DNA from: Halioglobus japonicus
GTDB lineage: Bacteria; Pseudomonadota; Gammaproteobacteria; Pseudomonadales; Halieaceae
DNA: 64,000 nt
Direction: 5' to 3'
NCBI RefSeq assembly: GCF_001983995.1
Contig: NZ_CP019450.1
Span: forward strand, 3,410,001 to 3,474,000
In this document: in pieces, positions 49,138 to 57,543 of the stretch
Layout of the letters: each line of letters begins with the position of its first letter
Numbering within the stretch: the first letter of the stretch is position 1
Notes under the pieces: generated by a model
Seen by the model: the letters and a program-made list of their open reading frames with translations, nothing else
Told to the model about the DNA's origin: nothing
Database searches by the model: none
Translations under genes and position numbers: made by a program

Positions 49138-50144
49138 ACCTGACGGACAGCGACACAGCACAGGCTAGCACCAGTACTCTGGCATCGAGTGCAGAGCAGG
49201 CAAGCGATGACGCCATCAGTGCTGAGATCCAGTCTGGGCTGAATGCAGAGGCTCGCCACATTAACCCCAAGTACTTCTACGACGAGTACGGCTCACAGTT
49301 GTTCGACCAGATCACCCAACTCGACGAGTACTACCCCACGCGCACCGAGATCACCATACTCACGCGATTCGCCGAGGATATCGCCCGTGCCACAGGTCGC
49401 GGCTCGGTACTCCTGGAGCCTGGTGCCGGTAGTTGCGCCAAGGTACGCCTGCTGCTTGAGGCACTGGCACCGGCATGCTATATACCCATCGATATTTCCC
49501 GCGAGTTCCTGTTTGCCGCAGCGCAGCAGCTACAGAGCGAATTTCCACATATTCCCATTCGCCCTGTGGCCGCAGACATGCAGGCGGACATCCAACTGCC
49601 CGACAATCTGGATGGCATTCCACGTATGGTGTTCTACCCTGGCTCGACCATTGGCAATTACACACCGGCAGAGGCGGTTGAATTCTTACGCCACGTGCGC
49701 AGGACTATCGGCGACAACGGCGGGCTGCTTATCGGTGTAGACCTGCAGAAAGACCCCGCCATCCTGAACCTCGCCTACAACGATGCCGCCGGTGTTACCG
49801 CAGCCTTTAACCGCAACTGCCTGAGCAACATCAACACACTGACCGGGGCCAATTTCGATCCCGAGCGGTTCCGACACATCGCGTTTTACAACGAATCGGA
49901 ACATCGTATTGAAATGCACCTGGAGAGTGATTCACGTCAAAGTGTGGTGATCGGCGGCCAAAGCTTCGACTTCAAAAAGAACGAGCGAATTCTCACTGAG
50001 TACTCCTACAAATACACGGTAGAGAGCTTTGCCCAACTCGCCGCCGAGGCAGGCCTGCACGCGCGGGAACATTGGGTGGATGAAGATCAATTATTCAGCC
50101 TGCAGTATTTCACCGCCAGCTTAGGTCAGCCGCTAGTCGAATAA
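49089..50144 (+). CDS. egtD: L-histidine N-alpha-methyltransferase EgtD
   Basis: SAM-dependent methyltransferase making hercynine from histidine, the step before EgtB. Motifs: NPKYFYDEYGSQLFDQIT, LDEYYPTRTE, SAM site LEPGAGSCAKVRLLL, PIDISREFL, FYPGSTIGNYTPAEA and VDLQKDPAILNLAYND. The only in-frame ATG (49089) lies 49 bases inside egtB. A GGGAG ribosome site precedes an in-frame ATC/CTA/CTG stretch near 49134-49145, so the true start may be a rare codon there; the conserved domain begins near residue 40 of the long form. Its 3' end overlaps the corrected recX end. Confidence 0.92.
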   Translation: MAIHGRTPCQGERAILNLTDSDTAQASTSTLASSAEQASDDAISAEIQSGLNAEARHINPKYFYDEYGSQLFDQITQLDEYYPTRTEITILTRFAEDIARATGRGSVLLEPGAGSCAKVRLLLEALAPACYIPIDISREFLFAAAQQLQSEFPHIPIRPVAADMQADIQLPDNLDGIPRMVFYPGSTIGNYTPAEAVEFLRHVRRTIGDNGGLLIGVDLQKDPAILNLAYNDAAGVTAAFNRNCLSNINTLTGANFDPERFRHIAFYNESEHRIEMHLESDSRQSVVIGGQSFDFKKNERILTEYSYKYTVESFAQLAAEAGLHAREHWVDEDQLFSLQYFTASLGQPLVE

Positions 50145-50626
50145 GTGCTGGTAGTGATCCAGGGCGTAACCGCGATACTGCATAAAGCGGCTGCGCTTGG
50201 CTTTTTCCTTGATGTCTTCCGGGGTAAGGCGCCGAACTTGCGCTGGTAGGTAGCTTCAGCGAGCGCAAACCAGTCAGGCGCTTCCTCCTCCATCGCGAGC
50301 GCAATCTCGCTATCGCTAATGCCTTTCTGGCGCATTTCCTGGCGAATCCGCATCGGGCCATGGCCACGGTTCATACGCTGGCGCAGAAAACTCTCGGCGT
50401 AGCGAGCATCCGACTGCAGGTTGTCTTCAATGAGCCGATCAAGTTGCGTCTCGATCAGGTCATCCGCTTTAAATCGCTTCAGCAGTTTTTGCTTGAGTTC
50501 CCGCCGTGAATGCTCGCGGCGGGCCAGCAAGTCCATTGCCGCAATACGGATATCATTCGGGTTAATGGCCGTCAGCTGATCAAATTCGCCATCGCTATCC
50601 TCATCTTGTTGCCAACGTTCAGACAT
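50133..50626 (-). CDS. recX: Regulatory protein RecX (one-base frameshift at a C run)
   Basis: Small helical RecA modulator: NPNDIRIAAMDLLARREHSR, RFKADDLIETQLDRLIEDNL, ESFLRQRMNRGHGPMRIRQE. In the direct frame the C-terminus becomes basic nonsense. Adding one C at CCCC (50221-50224 on the plus strand) gives LPPEDIKEKAKRSRFMQYRG and HYQHLFD, the normal RecX end, with a stop at 50133. RecX inhibits RecA filament growth. It usually follows recA directly; here recA lies about 9.6 kb away on the same strand. A start at 50641 is also possible. Confidence 0.87.
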
Positions 50627-50789
50627 ACGAAAACTGTACATCCATACAGACCCGGCTTCAACCGCAAAATCGGCCGGAGTGTGGTCGAAAATTCGCTAGG
50701 GCGTGCTCCTGATCTCTAGTACTCTAGATTTTCAGACGGCAATAACAGCAACAAGACGACTGCCACCGGGGGCTTTTTTGACAGGGTTC

Positions 50790-51284
50790 ATGCGACGCTA
50801 CGTCGCAATCATTGATGCGATCAACTATCGCCTGGGCCGCGTTGTGATGTATGGCATTTTCGCCATTATCGCCATTTTATTGTGGTCCTCCATCTCCAAA
50901 ACCTTTTTCCTGCCGTCACTATGGACCCTGGAAATGGCCCAGTTCGCCATGGTGGCCTACTACATGCTCGGCGGCCCATACGCCATGCAAATGGGCGCCA
51001 ACGTGCGCATGGATTTGTTCTACCACCGCTGGTCGGATCGCCGCAAAGCCTGGTTTGATGCCTTCACCGTTCTATTCCTGATGTTTTATCTAGGCGTGCT
51101 GCTATACGGCGCGATGGACAGTGCCAGCTACGCACTGGAGTACAACGAGCGCAGCAATACCGTGTGGCGCCCCTACATGTGGCCCATCAAGCTGGTGGTC
51201 GTGCTCGGGGTCACCTTAATGCTGCTACAGGCCATTTCAGAGTTCTTCAAGGACGTTGCTCGCCTACGGGGAGTCACGCTCTGA
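50790..51284 (+). CDS. dctQ: TRAP transporter small permease (DctQ)
   Basis: 164 residues from ATG 50790, four transmembrane helices (VMYGIFAIIAILLWSSISK, MAQFAMVAYYMLGGPYAM, FTVLFLMFYLGVLLYGAMD, IKLVVVLGVTLMLLQAISE), family motif GGPYAMQMGANVRMDLFY. Together with DctM and DctP it forms a sodium-driven TRAP uptake system. The stop overlaps the dctM ATG by one base. Confidence 0.9.
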   Translation: MRRYVAIIDAINYRLGRVVMYGIFAIIAILLWSSISKTFFLPSLWTLEMAQFAMVAYYMLGGPYAMQMGANVRMDLFYHRWSDRRKAWFDAFTVLFLMFYLGVLLYGAMDSASYALEYNERSNTVWRPYMWPIKLVVVLGVTLMLLQAISEFFKDVARLRGVTL

Positions 51285-52609
51285 TGCCCTACGAATTGAT
51301 TGCCCTGCTGATGTTCTCGTCACTCATGCTCATGCTCATGACGGGCCAGAGAGTGTTCGGCGCAATCGGTGCCGTGGCCGCCATCGCTGCGCTGTCACTA
51401 TGGGGCACCGGCGGCTCCGACATCCCCTATGCGGCCACCATGAAACTGATGAAATGGTATCCGCTGCTGACTTTACCCATGTTCATTTTCATGGGCTATG
51501 TGCTGTCCGAGTCAAAGCTGGCAGACGATCTCTATCGCATGTTTCACGTGTGGATGGGCTCGCTCAATGGCGGCCTGGCGGTAGGCACCATACTGCTCAT
51601 GATTCTGGTGTCCGCCATGAACGGCCTGTCAGTGGCGGGCATGGCCATCGGCGCAACGATTGCATTACCTGAGTTGCTGCGCCGAGGGTACGACAAACGC
51701 ATGGTTACTGGCGTTATCCAGGCGGGCTCCTCCCTGGGCATTCTGGTACCCCCGTCGGTGGTGCTGGTGCTCTACGCCATGATTGCTCGACAGCCAGTGG
51801 GACAACTGTGGCTGGCAGGCGTTGTACCCGGACTCATTATGGCCGCCATGTTCATCGTCTACATTGCCACCCGCTGCCGACTGCATCCCGAGCTGGGGCC
51901 GGCCCTGAGCGAAGAGGAGCGCAATGTGCCACTGGCCGAGAAAATTCGCCTGCTGCGCGCCGGCGCGCTGCCCATAATCATCTTTGCCGCCATGATGGTG
52001 CCTTTCATCAATGGCTGGACCAGCCTGGTGGAGAGCTCGGCGATAGGCGCGCTCACTGCCCTGCTGGCCGCGGTACTCAAGGGCCGCATGAATCGCCAGG
52101 TGTTCGAAACCTCGGTGCGCCAGACACTCGCCATCAGCTGTATGTTTATGTGGATTATTCTCGCGGCACTGGGTTTTGGTGCGGTGTTTGATGGGCTGGG
52201 CGCCGTGCGCGCCATCGAGGCGCTGTTTACCGATCAGCTGGGCCTCAACCCTTGGGTGATCCTGATTCTGATGCAGCTGTCGTTCTTGATCATGGGCACT
52301 TTCCTGGACGACACCGCGATGCTGGTCATCGTGGCACCACTATATGTGCCGCTGGTAGGCATGCTGGGCTTTGATTTGATCTGGTATGGCATTCTCTACA
52401 CCATCACCACCCAGATCGCCTACATGACGCCGCCCTTTGGCTACAATCTGTTTTTAATGCGAGCAATGGCGCCGCCAGAGATTTCACTACGGGATATTTA
52501 TATTTCCATTATTCCGTTTGTACTGATTATGGTGGCAGCGCTGGCGCTGGTGATGCTGTTTCCGCAGCTCGCCCTTTGGCTGCCAGAGACGGTTTACAAC
52601 AAAGGATAA
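51284..52609 (+). CDS. dctM: TRAP transporter large permease (DctM)
   Basis: 441 residues, about 12-13 transmembrane helices, starting MPYELIALLMFSSLMLMLMT. Family motifs: QAGSSLGILVPPSVVLVLYA and LLILMQLSFLIMGTFLDDTA-like sequence with DDTAMLVIVAPLYVPL, ending in YMTPPFGYNLFLMRAM. The earlier in-frame ATG (51164) would overlap dctQ deeply and is rejected. Confidence 0.93.
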   Translation: MPYELIALLMFSSLMLMLMTGQRVFGAIGAVAAIAALSLWGTGGSDIPYAATMKLMKWYPLLTLPMFIFMGYVLSESKLADDLYRMFHVWMGSLNGGLAVGTILLMILVSAMNGLSVAGMAIGATIALPELLRRGYDKRMVTGVIQAGSSLGILVPPSVVLVLYAMIARQPVGQLWLAGVVPGLIMAAMFIVYIATRCRLHPELGPALSEEERNVPLAEKIRLLRAGALPIIIFAAMMVPFINGWTSLVESSAIGALTALLAAVLKGRMNRQVFETSVRQTLAISCMFMWIILAALGFGAVFDGLGAVRAIEALFTDQLGLNPWVILILMQLSFLIMGTFLDDTAMLVIVAPLYVPLVGMLGFDLIWYGILYTITTQIAYMTPPFGYNLFLMRAMAPPEISLRDIYISIIPFVLIMVAALALVMLFPQLALWLPETVYNKG

Positions 52610-52626
52610 GCAACCTGGAGACTGAT

Positions 52627-53673
52627 GTGACGACACGACGAGATTTCATTGGCAAAGCCGGCATGGGTATCGCAGGTGCAGCGGCCTTCGGCGCACCGGC
52701 GGTGCACGCCAACAAGAAAACCACCATCAGATGGCGCATGCAAACCTACGCCGGGCCTGCTCTGGCAGAGCACGTGGTCAAACCCGCCATCGAATCGTTC
52801 AACAAGATCGCCGGCAGTGAAATGCAGATTGAGCTGTACTTTGCGGACCAGCTCGTGCCCACCGGCGAATTATTCCGCGCCATGCAAAAGGGCACCATCG
52901 ACGCCGTGCAATCCGACGATGACTCCATGGCATCACCCACCGAGGTCACCGTGTTTGGCGGTTACTTCCCCTTCGCCAGCCGCTACTCATTGGATGTGCC
53001 TGTACTGTTTAATCAATACGGTCTCAATGAAATCTGGGATAAAGAGTACGCCAAAGTCGGAGTGAAACATTTGTCCGCCGGCGCCTGGGACCCCTGCCAC
53101 TTCGCTACCAAGGAGCCCATTCGCTCATTGGCTGACCTGAAAGGTAAACGCGTATTCACCTTCCCCACTGCTGGCAGGTTTCTGCACCAGTTTGGTGTGA
53201 TCCCTGTCACCCTGCCCTGGGAAGACATTGAAGTAGCCGTACAAACCGGCGAGCTCGATGGTGTGGCCTGGTCGGGCATCACCGAGGACTACACGGTGGG
53301 CTGGGCAGATGTCACCAACTACTTTCTCACCAACAATATCTCCGGGGCCTGGGCCGGCTCGTTCTACGCCAATATGGACCAGTACAACAAGCTCCCCGAC
53401 CGGCTCAAAGAATTGCTCAAGCTCACCATGGACAGTTCGCACTACTACCGCCAGTGGTGGTACTGGGGCGGCGAAGCCTCACTGCGCGTGCACGGCACCA
53501 AGATGGAGCTCACCAGCATTCCCGACGAGGAGTGGACCCAGGTAGAGGCCGCCGCGGTCAAATTCTGGGACCAGGTGGCTTCGGAATCGGCCACCAAGAA
53601 ACAGGTGGTCGATATCTTCAAACGCTATAACGCAGATATGCAAAAGGCTGGGCGACCGTATCGCTACTCCTGA
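52627..53673 (+). CDS. dctP: TRAP transporter substrate-binding protein (DctP), Tat-type signal
   Basis: 348 residues from GTG 52627, which has GGAG upstream. A twin-arginine signal (TTRRDFIGKAGMGIAGAA) ends near AVHA. The mature protein starts IRWRMQTYAGPALAEHV and carries FADQLVPTGELFRAMQKGTI; VAWSGITEDYTVGWADVTNY and GAWAGSFYANMDQYNKLPD match the 2-oxo-acid/mannitol-like DctP group. The solute is unknown. Tat export suggests folding in the cytoplasm. Confidence 0.9.
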   Translation: MTTRRDFIGKAGMGIAGAAAFGAPAVHANKKTTIRWRMQTYAGPALAEHVVKPAIESFNKIAGSEMQIELYFADQLVPTGELFRAMQKGTIDAVQSDDDSMASPTEVTVFGGYFPFASRYSLDVPVLFNQYGLNEIWDKEYAKVGVKHLSAGAWDPCHFATKEPIRSLADLKGKRVFTFPTAGRFLHQFGVIPVTLPWEDIEVAVQTGELDGVAWSGITEDYTVGWADVTNYFLTNNISGAWAGSFYANMDQYNKLPDRLKELLKLTMDSSHYYRQWWYWGGEASLRVHGTKMELTSIPDEEWTQVEAAAVKFWDQVASESATKKQVVDIFKRYNADMQKAGRPYRYS

Positions 53674-53696
53674 GTCCGCTGACCCTCGAGCCCGCT

Positions 53697-53876
53697 TTAT
53701 TCAGCCAGGCCGAACGCCCGGGCAAACGGAGCGGGATCGAAGGAATCACGGTAGAGCTTGATGGGGGATGTATCTGATAAGCCTGCTTGCTCATATGCCT
53801 GTTCGCATAAATTGTTCACACCGCTGGTCGGCAATGGCCAACCGGGTCGCGTGGGTAATCGATGCTTATCGCGTAA
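53697..53876 (-). pseudogene. Possible C-terminal gene remnant or short unknown ORF
   Basis: In the 240-base gap between dctP and the GNAT gene, 59 sense codons with gene-like composition end in SPIKLYRDSFDPAPFARAFG and LAE before a TAA. Only a GTG at 53819 could start it, giving 40 codons with no clear ribosome site. It looks like the tail of a larger protein whose 5' part has been lost. I do not recognise the family. Confidence 0.3.
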
Positions 53877-53913
53877 TCAGTCTCTATTGAAACTCAAGAT
53901 TCTGAATACCGCT

Positions 53914-54780
53914 TTAACCCAGCTCGAACGTGCTGATCCCGAAGATCTTATCGTGCTCAACCGCCGGTGGCTCGCCAATGTACATGCGCGCACAGCCAAA
54001 CACTTCGGTCATATTGAATTCCTTGACCAACGCCATGGCAGCGGAATTATTCTCAGGGGCGTCGAGATACACAGGGCCGCCCGCAACTGTCGCGCAAAGA
54101 TGAGTAACCAATCCCCGCGCAATACCGGCGTTGTCCGCGAATAGCGGCCCAATCTTGGCGCCTTCCCGACAGCGGCGCAGAACGCCATAGCCCTTCAACT
54201 CGCCGGCGTCGTACCAACCCAACGCCTTCACCTGCGGTTGGGCTATCCAGCGGCTCAGAAAGGCGTCACGGGGAAAACCGAAGCACCGCAGGTCATAGGC
54301 CTCAACCTCGGCCATGGCTATATCATCCAGGGCGACGATTTCAGTCGCCACCTCAGGCGAGCAACGCGCACCATCGTCCAATTGATACCGCAAATTGCGA
54401 TGGGAAAACTTGAACCCGCCTTTGGCGTAATAAGCCTGCATATCAAACACACCATCCAGACCAATGGTGGCACCGACATCGAGCCTTTGCCGTAATCGGT
54501 TCAGGCGCGCATGCCACAATTGATCGCCCAGGCCGCGACCGCGATGCGCGGGTCGCACGATAAAGAAGCCCATAAATCCATAAGCGCCACCATAGGAGGT
54601 AATAGCACCGCCCCCTATGACCTCATTATCAATCTCAGCGGCGACGAAGGCGTCAGCATCGTTCGCCCAGAAAATGTCGGCGTCTTGCAAGCCGGGATTC
54701 CAGCCTTCCAGTGCGGCCCACTCCACCAGTGTATCCACTCCCGCTCTTGCCATTGGCCTGACCGTCAACGATTCGGACAT
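53914..54780 (-). CDS. GNAT family N-acetyltransferase with a C-terminal GNAT-like domain
   Basis: 288 residues. The first GNAT domain carries the acetyl-CoA loop FFIVRPAHRGRGLGDQLWHA and a substrate strand FDMQAYYAKGGFKFSH. A second, weaker domain (about 155-280) resembles GNAT domain 18, with VYLDAPENNSAAMALVKEF. Two-domain members acetylate small amines or act on unknown metabolites. It stands alone, transcribed toward dctP. Confidence 0.82.
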   Translation of the reverse strand: MSESLTVRPMARAGVDTLVEWAALEGWNPGLQDADIFWANDADAFVAAEIDNEVIGGGAITSYGGAYGFMGFFIVRPAHRGRGLGDQLWHARLNRLRQRLDVGATIGLDGVFDMQAYYAKGGFKFSHRNLRYQLDDGARCSPEVATEIVALDDIAMAEVEAYDLRCFGFPRDAFLSRWIAQPQVKALGWYDAGELKGYGVLRRCREGAKIGPLFADNAGIARGLVTHLCATVAGGPVYLDAPENNSAAMALVKEFNMTEVFGCARMYIGEPPAVEHDKIFGISTFELG

Positions 54781-54918
54781 AGTGGAACTCCTTCAACATT
54801 GTGTGCGCGAGATTCAGTGTGGAACATGTTCAAGTGAGTTGCAATTTGGCGGCCTCCCCGGCCCACAAAAACTCACCAGCACCTCTGTCACATCGCTGCC
54901 GCTGCCTTTATATTGGGG

Positions 54919-54930
54919 GTTTTGCAAAAC
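54919..54930. promoter_or_regulatory. 12-base palindrome upstream of the thiolase-like gene
   Basis: GTTTTGCAAAAC is a perfect palindrome 20 bases before the GTG start. It could be an operator or chance AT-rich symmetry. Confidence 0.25.
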
Positions 54931-54950
54931 GTGTTTAAGGATAATTCGCA

Positions 54951-56473
54951 GTGACCGTAGAACTTTCGAAACTCCCCACCAATACACCCATTATCGTGGG
55001 GGCCGGGCAAAGCGTTGAACGCGACGCGGGCAGCACGTCACACGTCGGCATGGCTGCCCGGGCTGCCGCCATGGCCGTCAAGGATACCGGCGCGCAGGGC
55101 ATTGCAGACAGTATCGACACCATTGCCATGATTCGGCTGTTCTCGGATATTGCACCTGCGTGGCAGGCCAACCTGGGACGCAGTAATAACCCGCCCGAAT
55201 CCATTGCCAGGGCCATTGGCGCCAAGCCCCGCCACCGCATCTACTCACAGGCCGGCGGCAACGAGCCACAGGCACTGCTGATGGAATTTTTCGCCGACAT
55301 ATCCCGGGGCGACAGGGACATGGTGCTGCTGGCAGGCGCCGAGGCCTTGCGCAACCAACGCAAGGCCGAAAAGCAGGGCCTTGCGCTCGACTGGGCTGAA
55401 GATTACGACGAGCCTCTGGAAGACCGTGGTATTGGGAATATTTTCCCGGACCCACAAGAACTGGCCAATGGCATGATCATGCCGCTGCACTACTACACCC
55501 TTATAGAACAGGCCCGGCGCACCGCCATGGGGCAGGATCGCCAGGGCTACCTGGCGGAATCTGCCAGGCTCATGGCGTCCTTCAGTGAGATCGCCTCCCA
55601 CAACCCTTACTCCCAGTGGCCTGGGGCACAGTCTGCCGACGACATTCTCCAGGCAGACCTGCTTACTCATCTCTACACCAAGCGGATGATTGCCCAGGAC
55701 AGCGTGAATCAAGGCGCTGCGCTACTGCTTACCAGTGTGGGCAAGGCACGCGAGCTCGGCATTCCCGAGGACAATTGGATATTTATGCACGGGGCCGCGG
55801 AAGGAACGGATGTCGACGTGAGCGTACGCCCGACACTGGGTGGCTCTGTGGTAGCGGGTCATGTTCTCGATACTGCACTGGCTATGGCTGGCCGCTCACA
55901 TAACAGCATCGACATGTTCGACATTTACAGTTGCTTCCCCTGTGCTGTCACTGCTATCAGCGACCACCTGCACTTGCCCGCAGACGGCTCCCTGCCTCTC
56001 ACGCTTACCGGCGGCCTGCCCTTCTTTGGTGGCCCGGCAACAACTACAGCATGCACGGGCTGGCAGAAACCGTCTGGCAACTGCGCAAAGCGCCCGGGAA
56101 GTTTGCCTTGGTGCATGCCAATGGTGGCTTTCTTACCAAACATGCCACGGGCATATTTTCCGGTACTGCCAGTACGGTCGACTGGTCGGCAGCGAACACG
56201 AAGATAGGTTCTGAGTTTGCGCCCAAATGTGAACGCGCCACCCAACCCGACTCAGGCATTGTCGTCAGTTACTCCATCAACTTTCGCGGCGGCGCAGCCA
56301 CGGATGTTACCGCGCTGGCAGAGACGCCATCAGGACAGCGCTTCGTATGCAGCAGCGCGCCCACCGACCAGGTGACAGTGCAACAGTCACTGAACGAGGA
56401 ACTGGTTGGGAAAAGCATCAGCGTTCAGCCGGGAGAGCAGGATCACAGCCTGCACTACACCCTGAGCACGTGA
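54951..56473 (+). CDS. Thiolase-superfamily (acetyl-CoA acetyltransferase/SCP2-like) protein lacking the usual nucleophile; one-base frameshift
   Basis: About 507 residues from GTG 54951. The fold opens TPIIVGAGQSVERDAG and has DTIAMIRLFSD, then YSQAGGNEPQALLMEFFADI where typical thiolases carry the nucleophilic Cys; here no Cys is seen. FDIYSCFPCAVTAI and GGLPFFGGPG follow. The frame breaks at CCCGG near 56036; one more G gives GPGNNYSMHGLAETVWQLRK and runs to 56473 with a C-terminal OB-like extension. Members of this group may be inactive as thiolases or act as beta-ketoacyl partners. Next gene follows by 73 bases. Confidence 0.8.
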
Positions 56474-56546
56474 CCGTAGCGCAAGGTGAAACACAATAGC
56501 AGCTGACAATACACCTTCAATACGATTACGACCGGAGCGGGACATC

Positions 56547-57443
56547 ATGAACATTCTCATCGTTGGCGGTACCGGCCTGACGGGGGCAACCACCGCCCGA
56601 CACCTCAGCACCAAGGGCCACCAGATCACATTGATGTCGCGCTCAGCACCGTCCAACCCGGCGCTGGCTGAGTTTGCACATATTTGCGCTGACTATATCG
56701 ACAGCAAGATAGACGTAGAATCGCTGCGTGGTTTCGACGCGCTGATCTTCGCAGCGGGTGCCGATATCCGTATGCTGCCCGAAGGTGAAGATCCCGCCGC
56801 CTTCTTCCATCGAGCCAATACGGAGGCTATTCCACGTTTCTTCAATTGCGCCAAGCATGCCGGTATCAAGCGAGCTGCCTACCTTGGCACTTACTACCCA
56901 CAAGTAACCCCTGAGAAAATCGAAAGCGATAGCTACGTACAATCGCGCTATCGCGCAGACAAAGCCATTCGCGAAATGTCTGATGACGACTTTTCTGTAT
57001 GCTCGGTCAATCCGCCCTTCATCATCGGTACGTTTCCAGGTGTTGTAGACGCACACCTTGCAGCAATGACCCAGTATGCCGCTGGATTGATCGAAGGCCT
57101 GACGCCGATTTCCCCGGACGGTGGGGTATTTCACATCACTGCACAGTCACTGGCAGAGGCACTGGAAGGAGCTCTACTGCGTGGAGTAGCCGGCAAGGCC
57201 TACCTGGTGGGGGATGAGTACTGGAGCTGGCAAGAATACATTGAAGCGTTCTGCCGCGAGGCTGGGAATGCCCAAACACTGGCTGTGAGCCGGGATGAGC
57301 ACCCGCTACTGCCAGATATGATTATGTACGCGGGCCGCAATGCGGAGGTCAGGTATACGCCTGAAAATGCGCCTCTCGACTACTCAACTGGCAGTATTGC
57401 AGCTGCGATCGAAGCAGTAGTGGAAACGTATTTACCCAGGTAG
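56547..57443 (+). CDS. NAD-dependent epimerase/dehydratase family protein
   Basis: 298 residues of the extended/atypical SDR fold: MNILIVGGTGLTGATTARHL nucleotide motif, FDALIFAAGAD, then KRAAYLGTYYPQ and a YVQSRYRADKAIREM region that could supply Tyr-x-x-x-Lys, followed by VNPPFIIGTFPGVVD. Cytosolic. Probably in one transcript with the thiolase-like gene. Substrate unknown. Confidence 0.85.
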   Translation: MNILIVGGTGLTGATTARHLSTKGHQITLMSRSAPSNPALAEFAHICADYIDSKIDVESLRGFDALIFAAGADIRMLPEGEDPAAFFHRANTEAIPRFFNCAKHAGIKRAAYLGTYYPQVTPEKIESDSYVQSRYRADKAIREMSDDDFSVCSVNPPFIIGTFPGVVDAHLAAMTQYAAGLIEGLTPISPDGGVFHITAQSLAEALEGALLRGVAGKAYLVGDEYWSWQEYIEAFCREAGNAQTLAVSRDEHPLLPDMIMYAGRNAEVRYTPENAPLDYSTGSIAAAIEAVVETYLPR

Positions 57444-57498
57444 CTGTAGCAGTTGGGAACAAGCTCGAAATGATGGCAACTCGGGCCTTTTTTAAGGC

Positions 57499-57525
57499 AA
57501 AAAAAACGGGGCACAGGGCCCCGTT
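57499..57525 (-). terminator. Rho-independent terminator of the TonB receptor gene
   Basis: On the minus strand AACGGGGC and GCCCCGTT form an 8-base stem with a 5-base loop, followed by a run of six or more Us, 19 bases after the receptor stop. Confidence 0.88.
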
Positions 57526-57543
57526 TCTCAGCATCGCTATAGC

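Noticed and set aside
1485..56037. Programmed ribosomal frameshifting as the explanation for the split genes
   Set aside because: The sites lack a shared slippery heptamer or downstream structure, occur in unrelated genes including recQ and recX that are not known for frameshifting, and all are fixed by one added base in a G/C run.
57483..57498. Second hairpin (GCCTT-TTTT-AAGGC) next to the TonB receptor terminator
   Set aside because: Its U tract is in the loop, not after the stem, so it is unlikely to be an independent terminator.
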